A DNA stretch of 64,000 nt, from the NCBI GenBank assembly GCA_020064725.1, contig JAGTWJ010000008.1, forward strand, positions 2,046,001 to 2,110,000, written 5' to 3'. The notes under the pieces were generated by a model. The model did not search any database and was not told the DNA's origin. It saw nothing but the letters and a program-made list of their open reading frames with translations. The position numbers and the translations under genes are program-made. Each line of letters begins with the position of its first letter. Position 1 is the first letter of the stretch. This document shows positions 32,761 through 43,628 of this stretch, one piece after another. Source of the stretch: Drechslerella dactyloides. Lineage: Eukaryota > Ascomycota > Orbiliomycetes > Orbiliales > Orbiliaceae.

Positions 32761-33145
32761 ATGCCGCTCATCTACCCCCGCTTCTGGCGCAGTCCCTACC
32801 AGTGGGCCCGCTACCACGCGCACAACAATCCCGCCATCTTCTGGTCCGTCTTCATCGGCGGGTGGTCGCCCGTCTTCCTGATCGGTGGGCAGTTCATGCC
32901 TAGGGCGCCGCATGTCCCGGGAACCTATCCGAGTATGTGTCTACAGACATCCGCATCGTTATCCACTAGTCTGCCATCCATTACTACTACACACCACGCC
33001 TCGATTCGCCAATTGGCGTTCCCTTGCGAGCACGCGCGGAGAATCAATGGATCGTTACTATATAATGGAACGATAATGCTAATTTGCTATGTGTATAGTC
33101 CCACCCGGAAAGCGAGTGATTCCCGAAGGCTTTGACGACGAGTGA
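32761..33145 (+). CDS. NADH:ubiquinone oxidoreductase 9.5 kDa subunit
   Basis: Small accessory subunit of respiratory complex I in the inner mitochondrial membrane, like the Neurospora 9.5 kDa subunit. Two exons: 32761-32932 and 33099-33145 with a 166-bp phase-1 intron (GTATGT donor, GCTAAT branch), 72 residues. The family pattern is clear: PRFWRSPYQWARYHAHNNPA, then one membrane segment (about 22-44, AIFWSVFIGGWSPVFLIGG), then HVPGTYPIPPGKRVIPEGFD and a DE terminus. The second exon alone is 47 bp and supplies the conserved C-terminus. Its presence shows that the organism has complex I. Confidence 0.9.
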
Positions 33146-33762
33146 ACAATCAATCTACACGCCCTCCCTCCCGCTACTCCCGCTTCCTCACACCGATCCC
33201 ACCTACACTAGAACCGGCTGCACCAGTCGGCAGTTTCACCGAAGAGACATATGGATACAGGACTGGCAGCTAGACAGACAGACGTCAGCTGTCCCGCATC
33301 CATCCACTCATCCATACAAAATACCCCATCAACCCAACAGGAAAATCGAAGAACGGATGGACGAATAGACGTACCGCCCGAGAGCAGTTGTATTATACCA
33401 GATATCCGAAATGAAACGAATGGAAAGCATATAGCATATAGCACTCGCCTTGATTTTCGCTGTCATTATCCGTCCTCGAGCTCGTCAGCCATCTGGACGG
33501 TGACAGCATGCAAGCGCATGTACATTTGGCAGACGTAGATATACATACGACATACCTTGGCTCGACAGGGCTTTCAATTGCAGAAAAGTACGCAAAGATA
33601 TGGTATCTATATCTCGAAAACGTAGCAGATGGAGGTTTGAAAAACACATGGATACATTATAAAGCCGTTTCACAGAATTTCTACTAAAATCTAGTAATTA
33701 ATACTGCTCCATCGTGTCGACAATTTCCTCCAAAGGCCTCCAGAACATCTACAAGACTTTCT
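33146..33762. other. convergent interval, complex I subunit / Fic gene
   Basis: 617 bp of shared 3' flanks. Open frames here are short and random. It carries GATATATAGA/CATATAGCA-type strings that could act in 3' end formation. No gene seen. Confidence 0.5.
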
Positions 33763-34812
33763 TCAGCAGTCTCTCAACTTCTCCATCACCTCTATGCTCT
33801 CTTCCTTCACCAACGCCATCTCTTCGGGCCCGCTTTTGTATAATTCGTTGAGCCGATCCAAGGACGACTTTGCTGCTAGCTTGAGTGCGAAGAAGGCAAA
33901 TATCCCTGGTGCATTTCTTCGCCTTGACTCGCGGACCGTATTCAAGTATTTCGTGCGGTCTCTTGGCGTTTCCCCGAAGTTGATGATCGTGTGCGGATAG
34001 TATCGCGTGACGAGAGTGTTGAAGAGCAGCCGCGACATGCGGCTATTACCATCCAAAAATGGGTGGATTTGCAAGAATGCGATCTTGAGAAAGGACGCGG
34101 TGGCGACGGGGTCTGATGTGTTCTCCAAAGCGCTGTTATAGTTGGCGATCCACATACTCATCTTTGAGGCCACGAGATCTGCTTCGAGAACCTGCTTCAC
34201 GCCACCGGTTCGCAGTTTTAGAGGCCTACCAGCCACCATTTCACATTGGCGATAGCGGCCTTGGTATCCCATGAAGCCTTGGTCAGAGGGAATGCCGTTC
34301 ATGAGTATTTTGTGGCACTCGAGAAGCTTGGCTTCGCTCAAATGTCCTCTTGTCTCCGCCTCTTTCTTGAGAAAGATGAACGCATGAACATGTTGGATAA
34401 CTTGACGCCGGGATATATCGATCTCCGGCTGCTGAGACCGGCTTTCAAGCCATATGCATGTGTCGTCAATGTCCTTCGTGAGGCTCGCGCCCGCTAGCAA
34501 TTCTCGGACGGTTTCCCACGTGTCCGACTGGTTTAGGCCGGCGTTCTCCATCGCATTGGAAGAGTAGATGAATTTTGCAAACTCTTTCTCAAAGGCATCT
34601 TGAGCCTCGCTGTTTGCCGCATTTGCAAGTGCGTTCGCAACCTTGCCCAATGTGTCCGGGATAGTTTTTAGGTCTGATTGATGTATCGCACACCACGGAG
34701 GGATTCTGTACCCGTCGGTTTGATACTGGAATGGCCCCCCGTCCAGGTTCTTCCTACGCTCTGGGGTATCAAAGATAGACCAGAGCGGCCTTGTCGGAGC
34801 TGATGACAGCAT
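33763..34812 (-). CDS. Fic-domain protein (class II, putative AMPylator/deAMPylator)
   Basis: 349 residues, no intron. Fic enzymes transfer AMP or other phosphate-containing groups to protein hydroxyls. The core motif HPFLDGNSR is complete at 250-258 (genomic 34065-34039), with catalytic H250, acidic D254 and N256, R258. An N-terminal inhibitory motif of the (S/T)xxxE(G/N) type is present as SNAMEN at 85-90, with E89 as the likely autoinhibitory Glu; this makes it class II. The flap region near GYQGRYRQCEMVAGR (182-196) fits the family. No signal peptide or membrane span, so cytosolic or nuclear. The first true ATG is 34812; the frame opens 7 codons earlier with GTG. Fic genes of this kind are bacterial-like and patchy in fungi, so past transfer is possible, but codon use does not stand out. 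Confidence 0.88.
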   Translation of the reverse strand: MLSSAPTRPLWSIFDTPERRKNLDGGPFQYQTDGYRIPPWCAIHQSDLKTIPDTLGKVANALANAANSEAQDAFEKEFAKFIYSSNAMENAGLNQSDTWETVRELLAGASLTKDIDDTCIWLESRSQQPEIDISRRQVIQHVHAFIFLKKEAETRGHLSEAKLLECHKILMNGIPSDQGFMGYQGRYRQCEMVAGRPLKLRTGGVKQVLEADLVASKMSMWIANYNSALENTSDPVATASFLKIAFLQIHPFLDGNSRMSRLLFNTLVTRYYPHTIINFGETPRDRTKYLNTVRESRRRNAPGIFAFFALKLAAKSSLDRLNELYKSGPEEMALVKEESIEVMEKLRDC

Positions 34813-36007
34813 ATTTCGATGTCCGCAGACCACCGGTGCAAATTCTAGATGGAGATAGATCGATTGAAGCTATAGTCGTTGTGTAGAAGTATAGTTAGCA
34901 AGGCGGTACCGCGGTATATATATATCTGCGCTGGAGTCTGGATGCGTACGCTTGAGATCCTTGAACCTGTGTGTCTTAGGTCGGAACAGTGATGCGAGGT
35001 TGTGAAAGTGCGTATACTGATCGATGTGTGGTGATGGTGACAGGAGTTATGTAAAATAGACAAAGCATCCATGCTGGCTGATATTTATAAAATTTGTATT
35101 TCTTTACATGCGCATTCTTTCTCGCGACGTACCTGAGCCACCTCTCGCGATCCTTAACATTTGATGGTATTGTGGGTCAAATGCAAACGCTCTCTTTCGC
35201 AGTACTGTGTCCTAGGATTCTGTACGAAACTCCCTCGCCAGTGTGGTATTTTGTGTGTCGTCTATGTCGTGAACATAGGTCCACTGGTAATGTAAAAACA
35301 ATATAAAAACAAGCTCACTGGCATACACCATCTATCATCCCACACAGTAGGAAAAGTTTAAAAGAATATTAATAGCGTTATGAAGTAACAGCATAATATT
35401 AGATTATCCTATACAAACTGAACTCCTCAGTGGAACGAATACTTAAGCTCAAGGCTAAGTCCTGATCTCCTACCTTCAGCCACAAAACTATCAAGCCAAT
35501 AAAAGAAGAAAAGGAGGGAAAAAACGACAGAAAAAGAGAACAACAGCTATATATGCCCGAAACCTTCCATAACACCCATCAGCATGGTAAAAACAACAGA
35601 CAAAAGAAAAGTACAAGGACAAAGGAAACCAATAATAACTACCGATGCATTTTAAAGAAAGGCGAAAGGGAGAATGTAAAAACAACAGAAAGCCAAGTGT
35701 GCCAAAAGGCCGGACGGAGGCTCGCAGTTATGTACAAGAATAAAACTGTGGTAAGCGGAGGATTATGAGGGTAAAGATGTAGATAGACGGTAGTTTCTAA
35801 TCCTGGCCTATACAACAGGAGGTGAAGAATAGCTACTACCAAGGTAGAGTCAGCGGAGTCATCAAAGGATGCCATCTAGAGGGGCTCTCTGATCGACTAG
35901 CCATCTCCTGACCCCCCGCTGTCCGTCGACCCGCCAATCTCCCCCCTCGCGCATTCCTCGCAAACGCACACACCACTAACATCCGGGTCGCCGCGAGTGC
36001 ACTCAAA
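34813..36007. other. Fic promoter and SSK1 3' flank
   Basis: The Fic gene start is at the left end, and about 300 bp to its right should hold its promoter; this includes a TATATATATAT string at 34915-34924. Nearer SSK1, 35500-35760 is rich in A/G on the + strand (T/C on the SSK1 strand), as in fungal 3' UTRs. No gene recognised. Confidence 0.5.
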
Positions 36008-39000
36008 CTAAGGATGCTCATCCGGCGCCCCCGGTGGCCGCGGCGTCGGCGAGCTCGATGGTGACGGTGTATCGTGCTTCGCCACTGCGTCCTTCTCCTT
36101 CGCCGCGGACAACGACGCAGCTTTGTTCCCGCGGCCCCCCTTGGCGGACTTCCCTCCCGTCGTGCTGGACTTGCTCGCGAGATCTTTCCACTTGCGCCAG
36201 CCTTCAAAGTCGATGAGGGCTTGCATGCAGCCCCACTCCATCACCTTTCGCTCTAAGAAGGTAAAGTTCACAGGCTGCAGAACTCGTTAGCAAGAGTGTC
36301 CAAGTTGTTCAAGAAATACAGAGTGGATGATGCCTACCTTTGTCAGAAAGTCGTTGCAGCCGACCGCGAGTGCCTCTTCTCTGTCGCTCTGCAGAGAAGA
36401 CGCGGTCAAGGCGACAATGATGACAGAACCCTTGAACACGAGCGACTTGTCCAGCTTGTCTCCGCCGGAGAGCGTCTCTTCCGGACTCGACGGGTGCGTG
36501 GGGAATGAGCCGATCCCGTTCAGCCGCTCCAATCGGCGAATCTCTTTTGTCGCGTCCAGTCCGTTCATGATTGGCAGCTGGATATCCATCAGCACGAGTT
36601 GGAACCCGCCGGTCCGCCATTTCGTTACTGCATCGCGGCCGTTCATGGCTGTCGCCCAACGGACCTTCAGCCGCTTCATGAACGCTTCGAGCAGCCGTAG
36701 ATTGATAATGTTATCTTCGACGATGAGGACATTTATGGATGGAACTTGTCCGTCCAGCGTGCCGATGGAGACCGGTATGCTATCCTTCTTGAGAGGGGGT
36801 TTGGTGACGCGTGTGGGTGAGGTGGTGGGTGGGTGCGCTCCAGGGCTCGCTGGCTTCTGCGGCGTCGGCTTCACAACGCCAGGAGATTGTGGAAGAGCTA
36901 CCATTGACGGTTGGACGGTGGGGGATTGCGGCCCTTCCGCATTCGTCCGTATCCGCTCCGAGCTGCCGGCTCCGGAACGCGGTATCAGCATGACCCCACC
37001 GGGATTTCCTTGCACGGAGCTGTTCGTGCTGCCAACAGGAGACCCGGTGGTCATGCGTACGGGGCCCGGTCTCTTAAGACCTCGGTGCCCAGGCGATGAA
37101 GGCGGTGGTGAGTTGGCCATGTAATTCGACAGGGAGCTCGCATTAGGAGGCATCGTGTGCGCGGATCTCACCGTCCCTGGCTGCGAATGGGGTGTTATCC
37201 CTATCGGAGTGAAGTAGTCCTCGCCGGGTAATCCCAAGTCGTGAATCGTCTGGCCGTATGCGTACGACATGGCATGAGGGCCTGGCGAGGGTCGTGGTGT
37301 CCGTGACCGCTGCGGCTGCGGCACTTCTATCACCAGTGCATCTTCAGATGTCTGGCCGTTCGGGTAGTAGTCATCGAGTATCTGGCAGAGGATCTCGTCC
37401 GGAAGCAGCACTCTGTCGACGTGTGACGGGGCGGTACCCATCTGCCTTGTCCGCGCCGAATGCGGTTTCGCCGGCGGGATGACGCGTATCATTAGATCCG
37501 GTGAGTCGTATTGGCGGCCCAGTGCGTTTGTGTATTTCCGTAGACACAGATCCCGTACTGTATCGACAAAATCGTCCTCCGCGATGACCACCTGCGTGGG
37601 GGAGCCGCCGGGCCGCTTGACCCAGACGCGTCGGGTACTAGCTTGGTTTCCGTTGTTGGGCATGGGGACGGCGACGAGTTGGATGTTGGTGGAGCCGGCG
37701 GGAGACGCGGTTTCCTGGTCGAGCAGCGAGCGTAGGAGGCCCGTCTCAGACGAGTGGATGAGCGATTGACGCCGAGAGAACGATAGCACAGGTTTCCGCC
37801 GCGAGCCTGAGGATGTGATGAGGGTCGGCCGGTTGGACTTCACGGATTCATTGCGGTTCAGCTCGTTGCTCTGGAAGCCGGCCTGTGTTTCGGAGACGGT
37901 GTCGAGGGTCTGGATGTTCTCGAGGGTGAGCGGCGCGGGCACGGTCTCCGGGGGCTGGGCTAACGGGCTGCTGGTGTATACGAGGGATTCCTGAGCATGC
38001 GGGGCGGCGAGAGAGATGGATTCCCGTTTCTCGGTATCCGGACCCGGGCCTTCGAGCGGGTCTTGGCTGCCGGGTTCGTGGGTGGAGAGGGAGGTGCGGC
38101 TGCTGGCGCGTCTCAATTGGCTAAAGTGACCAGCTTCAGCGTCCGTCCGCGAGTCTGACGACGAGGAGTATTGGGGCAGGCGATAGGACCGGCCGGGAGG
38201 AGGGAGGTTGGTGGTGTTGACTCGCAATTGGTCGGCCGATGGGCGGTCGGTGAGTTTCGATTTCGAGGACGGGTGACGAAGCCCGGCAGCTGGAGCAGCA
38301 GGGGACGCGGGAGGAGGAGCGGCGGCAGCGGCTATGGGGTCCGAGCCGGGCGGCTTATCGATGAGAACAGGGGCTGATACCGTTAACGGAGACGAAGGCT
38401 CTGCGAAACCGTTCTCGGGAGCTGCTGGAGTGACGATGGTGGTAGCGGTAGCAGTGATAGTGCTGGCGGTGGTGGTGGTGGTGGCAGAAGCAGCGTTGGA
38501 TTGAGGATGCGGTTGGAGGTTTTCATTTTCAGCTAGTGGCTTTTGGGGCAGCTGGACAGGGACGCCCACGAGGCCGGATTTGGCGTCGCCGTCCTTCTGG
38601 ACGAGGACGACGGGGATCGAGCGGGCGAGCGGGTCGATGGAGGCGTCGGTGGAGATGACGATGTCGCTGGCGGCGGTGGAGATGGCGACAGGAGCAATTG
38701 GCGGTGGTGGAGATTGGACGAGGTTGAGGTTGAGGTTGAGGTTGTCGCCTGGTGGCAGCGACGCCCGCTGAAGCTGCTGCTGCTGCTGGAGGTGTGGCTG
38801 AAGGGGAAACGCAGCGGCAGGACAGTCGTCGCCGCGACGCTTGACGGGAGCCGTCCCGCCCTCGATCACGATATCGCCATTCGAATTCGAAGTCCCATTC
38901 GTCTCGGCCGCGAACGTCGGCGTCTCGGGCTCGGTCGTGTCGACGGTCCGCAGGCTGGCGGTCGCGAGGCTGTGGTCGGAGCGGGACAAATGGTCGCGGC

Positions 39001-39277
39001 CCATCAGCGACTGGCGTTTCGACTTCCTCCCCCAGCTGTCGCCGGCATCACCACCACTCCGGCCACCACCTCCACCACCCCCTCCAGCACCGCCGTTCGA
39101 AGTCGAGTTGGACGAGCCCTTGGCGGCCTTGACGGGTCGGATGGCGGACACGTCCTCGGTGGAGTCCTTGCTGTCCCGCCGCAGCAGCTTGGTTTTCGTG
39201 CCCTTGATCTTGTCGCGGAAGCCACGCATGCCTCTAACAGCTCTGATTTTGGTGGCCGCTGCCTTCCATAGGAGCAT
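36008..39277 (-). CDS. SSK1: SSK1/SskA response regulator of the HOG pathway
   Basis: Cytosolic receiver protein of the Sln1-Ypd1-Ssk1 phosphorelay. Unphosphorylated Ssk1 activates the MAPKKK Ssk2/22 and so Hog1 under osmotic or oxidative stress. Exons 39277-36338 and 36274-36008 (63-bp phase-0 intron), 1068 residues from the first in-frame ATG; M17 (39229, MRGFRDKIKG) is an alternative start. Long low-complexity N-terminal region with Gly-, Thr/Ala- and Pro-rich tracts, then a conserved central block TRRVWVKRPGGSPTQVVIAE and VDTVRDLCLRKYTNALGRQY. The receiver domain (about 848-1010) has INVLIVEDN with E854-D855, phospho-acceptor D898 in LVLMDIQLPIMNG, a typical Ssk1 insert (about 910-940), ALTASS and conserved K980 at the intron junction. 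The second exon gives PVNFTFLERKVMEWGCMQAL and a Ser/Lys-rich tail. Considerably longer than yeast Ssk1 (712). Confidence 0.93.
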
Positions 39278-42200
39278 TCGCGGGGCCGAGGGGTGGCGAC
39301 GGCGACGGCGATGGTGGAAAAGAGAATGATGAAGAAGAAGAGGATGAGGATGAGGAGCGGCGAGAGGGCGAGCAAGAGGGCTGGGCCAGCATCTGGGACG
39401 GGGCGGATTAATTATCCCAGCTGCTGGATTTGCCTGCCGTTCGCTCTTCGCTCTTTTGTGCAAACCGAGGATTTCGTTATTTTACTTTATCTTATTTTAT
39501 TTTAATCCAGCGGTATCGAGTTATAAGAGCACTAAGTGAGTACGGATGGAGCGACTGGGGATGGTGGTAATATTGGCTGGGGGGTCTGTGTTTCTGCCCC
39601 TTCCCTTCCCGGCTAACGATACGACGTATTAGCAGGCGGTGGCTGCGCTCCCCGGCCGGGCTGTCTGTCACCAGCCGGCAGATTCGATTTAATTCTGTGG
39701 ATGGACCGCGGTGTCTGTTCGACGGAGGAGAGCGTAGATGCGTGAGGAGATGTTAATATCAGCCTGGCTGCGGTATTATATATATATATGTTATTCCGTG
39801 GGATGCCTCGGAAAGTCTGTCGTCGGATTAACTGTAAGGATACAGGCCGGATGTATCGCGGATGCACGCGAGAGACAGGGTCGCAGCCTCGATTCGAATC
39901 AGCGTCGGCGATAGATTAAGTCGCTCGAGCTATCCTCATTAGATCTTAAATAGATGGCTTATCGGAAGGCTAGCTCACTAAGGGCCCGCCCTGCGTAATG
40001 TTAATGGCTAAACTGGACGGCCGTCCGCTTCCACTTGAAAAAATCCATTTTGATTCCATCAGATATAAATTGGCTGCTGCCTGGGCGGGCAGGCGGTCAC
40101 AGCTGAAACGCCACAGCGACAGCTCACTGGCCGCCCTCAGCTGCAGTCCTCGACACACGTCCGCCCGTGGCTAGAACGAGAGCCCGAGATCATGCGAGCG
40201 TTCATGCTTGTGCTTGTCGACGCAGAAGCGCAGAGCAGGTCGATCCATGCATGCACGCCAGACCAGCAGCATAAGTCCACATTTCCAATGGGAACCCTTA
40301 CACTCTCGAGCTCTCGTGGACCTGATCCGTTTGCCAGCCTCGAAACTGAAAAGCAGTGCAGGCGGGCATTCCAAATTCACAGCGTGGTTGTTTCAGAAGC
40401 TTTTCTTGATTCGATTGATGAATGAGGTTAATCTTATGGTCGTCGGGCTATGGTTGCACACGTTGTTCATCGGAGACCCGGGGACAGCGGTCTCGGCCCG
40501 CGTATAATTTCTACTTTGCATTGCAGCGAAGTCGACCCTCTCGACAACATCATCATCACACTCCCACCTCCCACGACCACAACCATCACCACCAACAGGG
40601 TTAACAGGACACCAATCGACCGGCGATTGGTTGATCCTCAATCCTTGACATAATAGAGGTACCTTCGAAGCCACTTCTCAACAAGCCGAAGTTCTAGGGT
40701 GCGGTGTCACTGCACTGCCAGGTACGTGCCACACGTATCTCGCCTCGTTGGCGATCCTCCTGTGGCTCTTCAAGGCTAACATGACCATATCTGTCGCCAG
40801 CACCGCCTAAAGATGCTTGTTCACACATCTAAAATCTCGTCGATGGCAAAGGCATTTCGAGGCGTACCCTTCCATGGTAACATGCCCATGAAAAGCCAGG
40901 CTAGAGACCCATTGGTGCAGCCGTCGATTGGGATGGCCGCTCCTCAGGGATGACCCGTGAGCGAGGTGTCCTCCTAAACACAAACACGACCCCCTAGTCT
41001 AAGAGACGGGGTCGACGAGCGCTGGCTTTCGAGGGCATGTGTCAGCCAGCCCGGCCAAAGTCGCAATATGCCGGTACAGCATCGTGGAGTATATCGCATC
41101 CAAGAATACTCATCCACGAAAATGCAAGGATATCAAGTCCAGATCTAGGGGGGAGGGGGGAGTCGTCAAAATCATCGAGTAACCATGCTTGATACGACGT
41201 ACTCGAGCGTGGAGCTCTCCTGCGGAACAATCCGCAGCTGATTCGATAAGTTAATGCAAGCGGCTCAGGAACATCCGCCTATCAAGGCGAAGACGAAGCG
41301 CCAGACAACGGTTGACTGTAAGAATGACTCCATATCCATATCCTGCTCCTCTGATACGTATGCTAACATCCACTGCCCTTGGCCAGGCTGTCAGGTCTTC
41401 TTCCAGAAGAGCCGCATAGACGTAGCCCTTGCATGCGAGGGCCATCTGAATGGCTTCGCCTTTGTCACGGCCGAAGCTTTCTCACGCAGACTTTGACTTC
41501 GGCCTTTATAAACAAGGTGTTACAAGTCGTGACTACAGTTTTCCTCGACGAAAACATAGTCTCGATAAGTATATTCTCCTGCTCCCAAGCACGATCAGTC
41601 TGGGAGGCAAAGAATCGAATGCGGATCACTTTTGTGCAGGACACCAGAAGGTGACTGGGGAACGCAGCTTCGGCCCATCGTTTAATTTTAAAATTTCAAG
41701 TTTTTATTTTTTGGTGCGGTTAAATCGTTGAATGTTCAAATTCGTGTCGATAAAGGAATACAAGGCGGAATTGTCGAAATCTTGACGTCGACGTGGAAAG
41801 TCGAAAATTTACCTTTTGTGAGCTGTGTGCCCAAAAGTCCGCTGGCGGTGGTAGCACGTCGGAATCAATCGTCAGTCGCCAGCCAATCTGCTGCACGTCA
41901 ACAGTCAATCACTGCGCAAACCGGCCGAAAGGGACAATCGCCTGCAGTCGCCCCTCGCCGCGTGTCCCAAGTTCCGCAGCGTCGGACTGCTTGCCTCTGG
42001 TCCCTCCTGTGGCGCGAGCCTTGATTCCCCCGTCCGACGGAGCTGTCGCCCGCATCGGGGCGCCCATTGGCCCGTTCCACAGCCTGCGATCGTCGCTCAT
42101 TCGTCAGCCGCCAGCGCACGCTCGCTTTCTCCGTCCTTTCGCCAGTTTCTATCGCTCAAACCGGTGGCGCAGGTTGCCACCCTCGCCAGCTGTGGAGATT

Positions 42201-43604
42201 CGGGATCCTGAAACACGCAGAATCCATCCTCGCGAATCAAAGCTTCTGTGTCCCGTGGCATCTGCCCATACCTGCAGAGCGGCTGGACTCGAGACGCGTC
42301 GGCGCCCGTAAGCTCATGTCGATGGAGAAGTTTGGATAAAGTTCGTCAGGTAGGCATGTATAGAGTTGATCTTGACTCTCCTCGGTACCGAACACGTTAC
42401 CGTTCCACGCCGAGCGAGCGAGCGCGAGCGACCGCCTCATTCCTCTCCGATAGTGCATGAGAATCTTCGATCGGAACCGGCCTCGGTCTAGAATGAGGTG
42501 AAGAAGAACGGAACCGGTACCACCAGCGATCATCCTGCCAGCACGTGCATCGATCGGACTCGGTGATGTGACCGCATTGACTTGTCTAGCATACAGCGCA
42601 CTGCAATACATATATCCAGACATATCTCGCGTCGCGTCTGCAACCTCCACGCCGGCTGGGCTGCCAGAAAGCAGACAGCTGCATTACTATTGCATACAAT
42701 GTGCTTACTTGTGCACTGTCCGTAGTAAACTATCAACCGATCAATCATGTGCGTGGACGAACGCATGGGCGAATCGATTAAGGTATGCAGGGCAACATAT
42801 ACGCACACCATGCAATGCAATGGAATGCGGTAGTTGCTTCTTCGTACGCTCAAGTTACCTACTGTGCAACCACAGATTGGCTGTGGCCGAGGAGGATCAT
42901 TGCCCAGAGCATCTGCGTCTGTCTCTCGGCTAGAAGCCTGTCCCACCACTGCCTCCTTCTCCTCAAGACACGAAGCCTAAGCTAAGCTAGGCAAATCAGT
43001 CAACTTCCGATTGACTTGGCGACGTTGAGCACTTGGAACGAACAGCTCAACATCGCAAGGGAACTCGAGAACCAGAGCACTGTACGTACGTTATGTACAC
43101 TCCGCATTCGTACATGTCAGCGATCCCGTTCGTCCAATGTTGGCTGCACGTTGGCCGGCATCCAGTCTGGATGAATAATATAATAATATTCAAGCTCACT
43201 TAACCATCCCCGCGACTAAAGCTTACCTGTCCGTCAGTCAGCAGCGCTAGTCCACCGAATCCAGGCTAGACCGCAACATTCGTTCAACAGCTCTCGCACC
43301 CCGAGACTAGCTCTCGCAGGCCCATCCCTCAACCGCATGCATGCTGTGCGCACGCATCTGGTGTCCAAGCAAGCTAACCCAATGCGCAAGTCTTCTCGAA
43401 GTCAGTTTACGAGTCAACTACCCGTCCGCACGCACGCACGCACACCCGTGCATTGGAACGAAAATTCCACAAGAGCGGTGTAAATTAATACAATGTGATT
43501 GCTGCGACCCGAGGAACGTGAACGTGACGAAAAAAACCTCCACGTACATAAGCACATGTATGGACAGCCGGCTGGGTGGGCGCCCACGCCCACGGCAGTG
43601 GTAG

Positions 43605-43628
43605 TATCGTATCATATCGTATCGTATC
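43605..43628. repeat. imperfect ATCGT pentanucleotide array
   Basis: About five TATCG-type units with one variant unit (TATCA). Adjacent to a palindrome-rich stretch with GGTACGGTACCGCGGTA at 43647-43663. Confidence 0.8.

Noticed and set aside
34813..34833. Seven-codon extension of the Fic protein
   Set aside because: It opens with GTG, which is not a usual nuclear start in fungi. The ATG at 34812 keeps all domain motifs.
39278..39463. 62-codon extension of SSK1 before the first ATG
   Set aside because: The frame opens with TTG. No ATG and no conserved sequence in this part.
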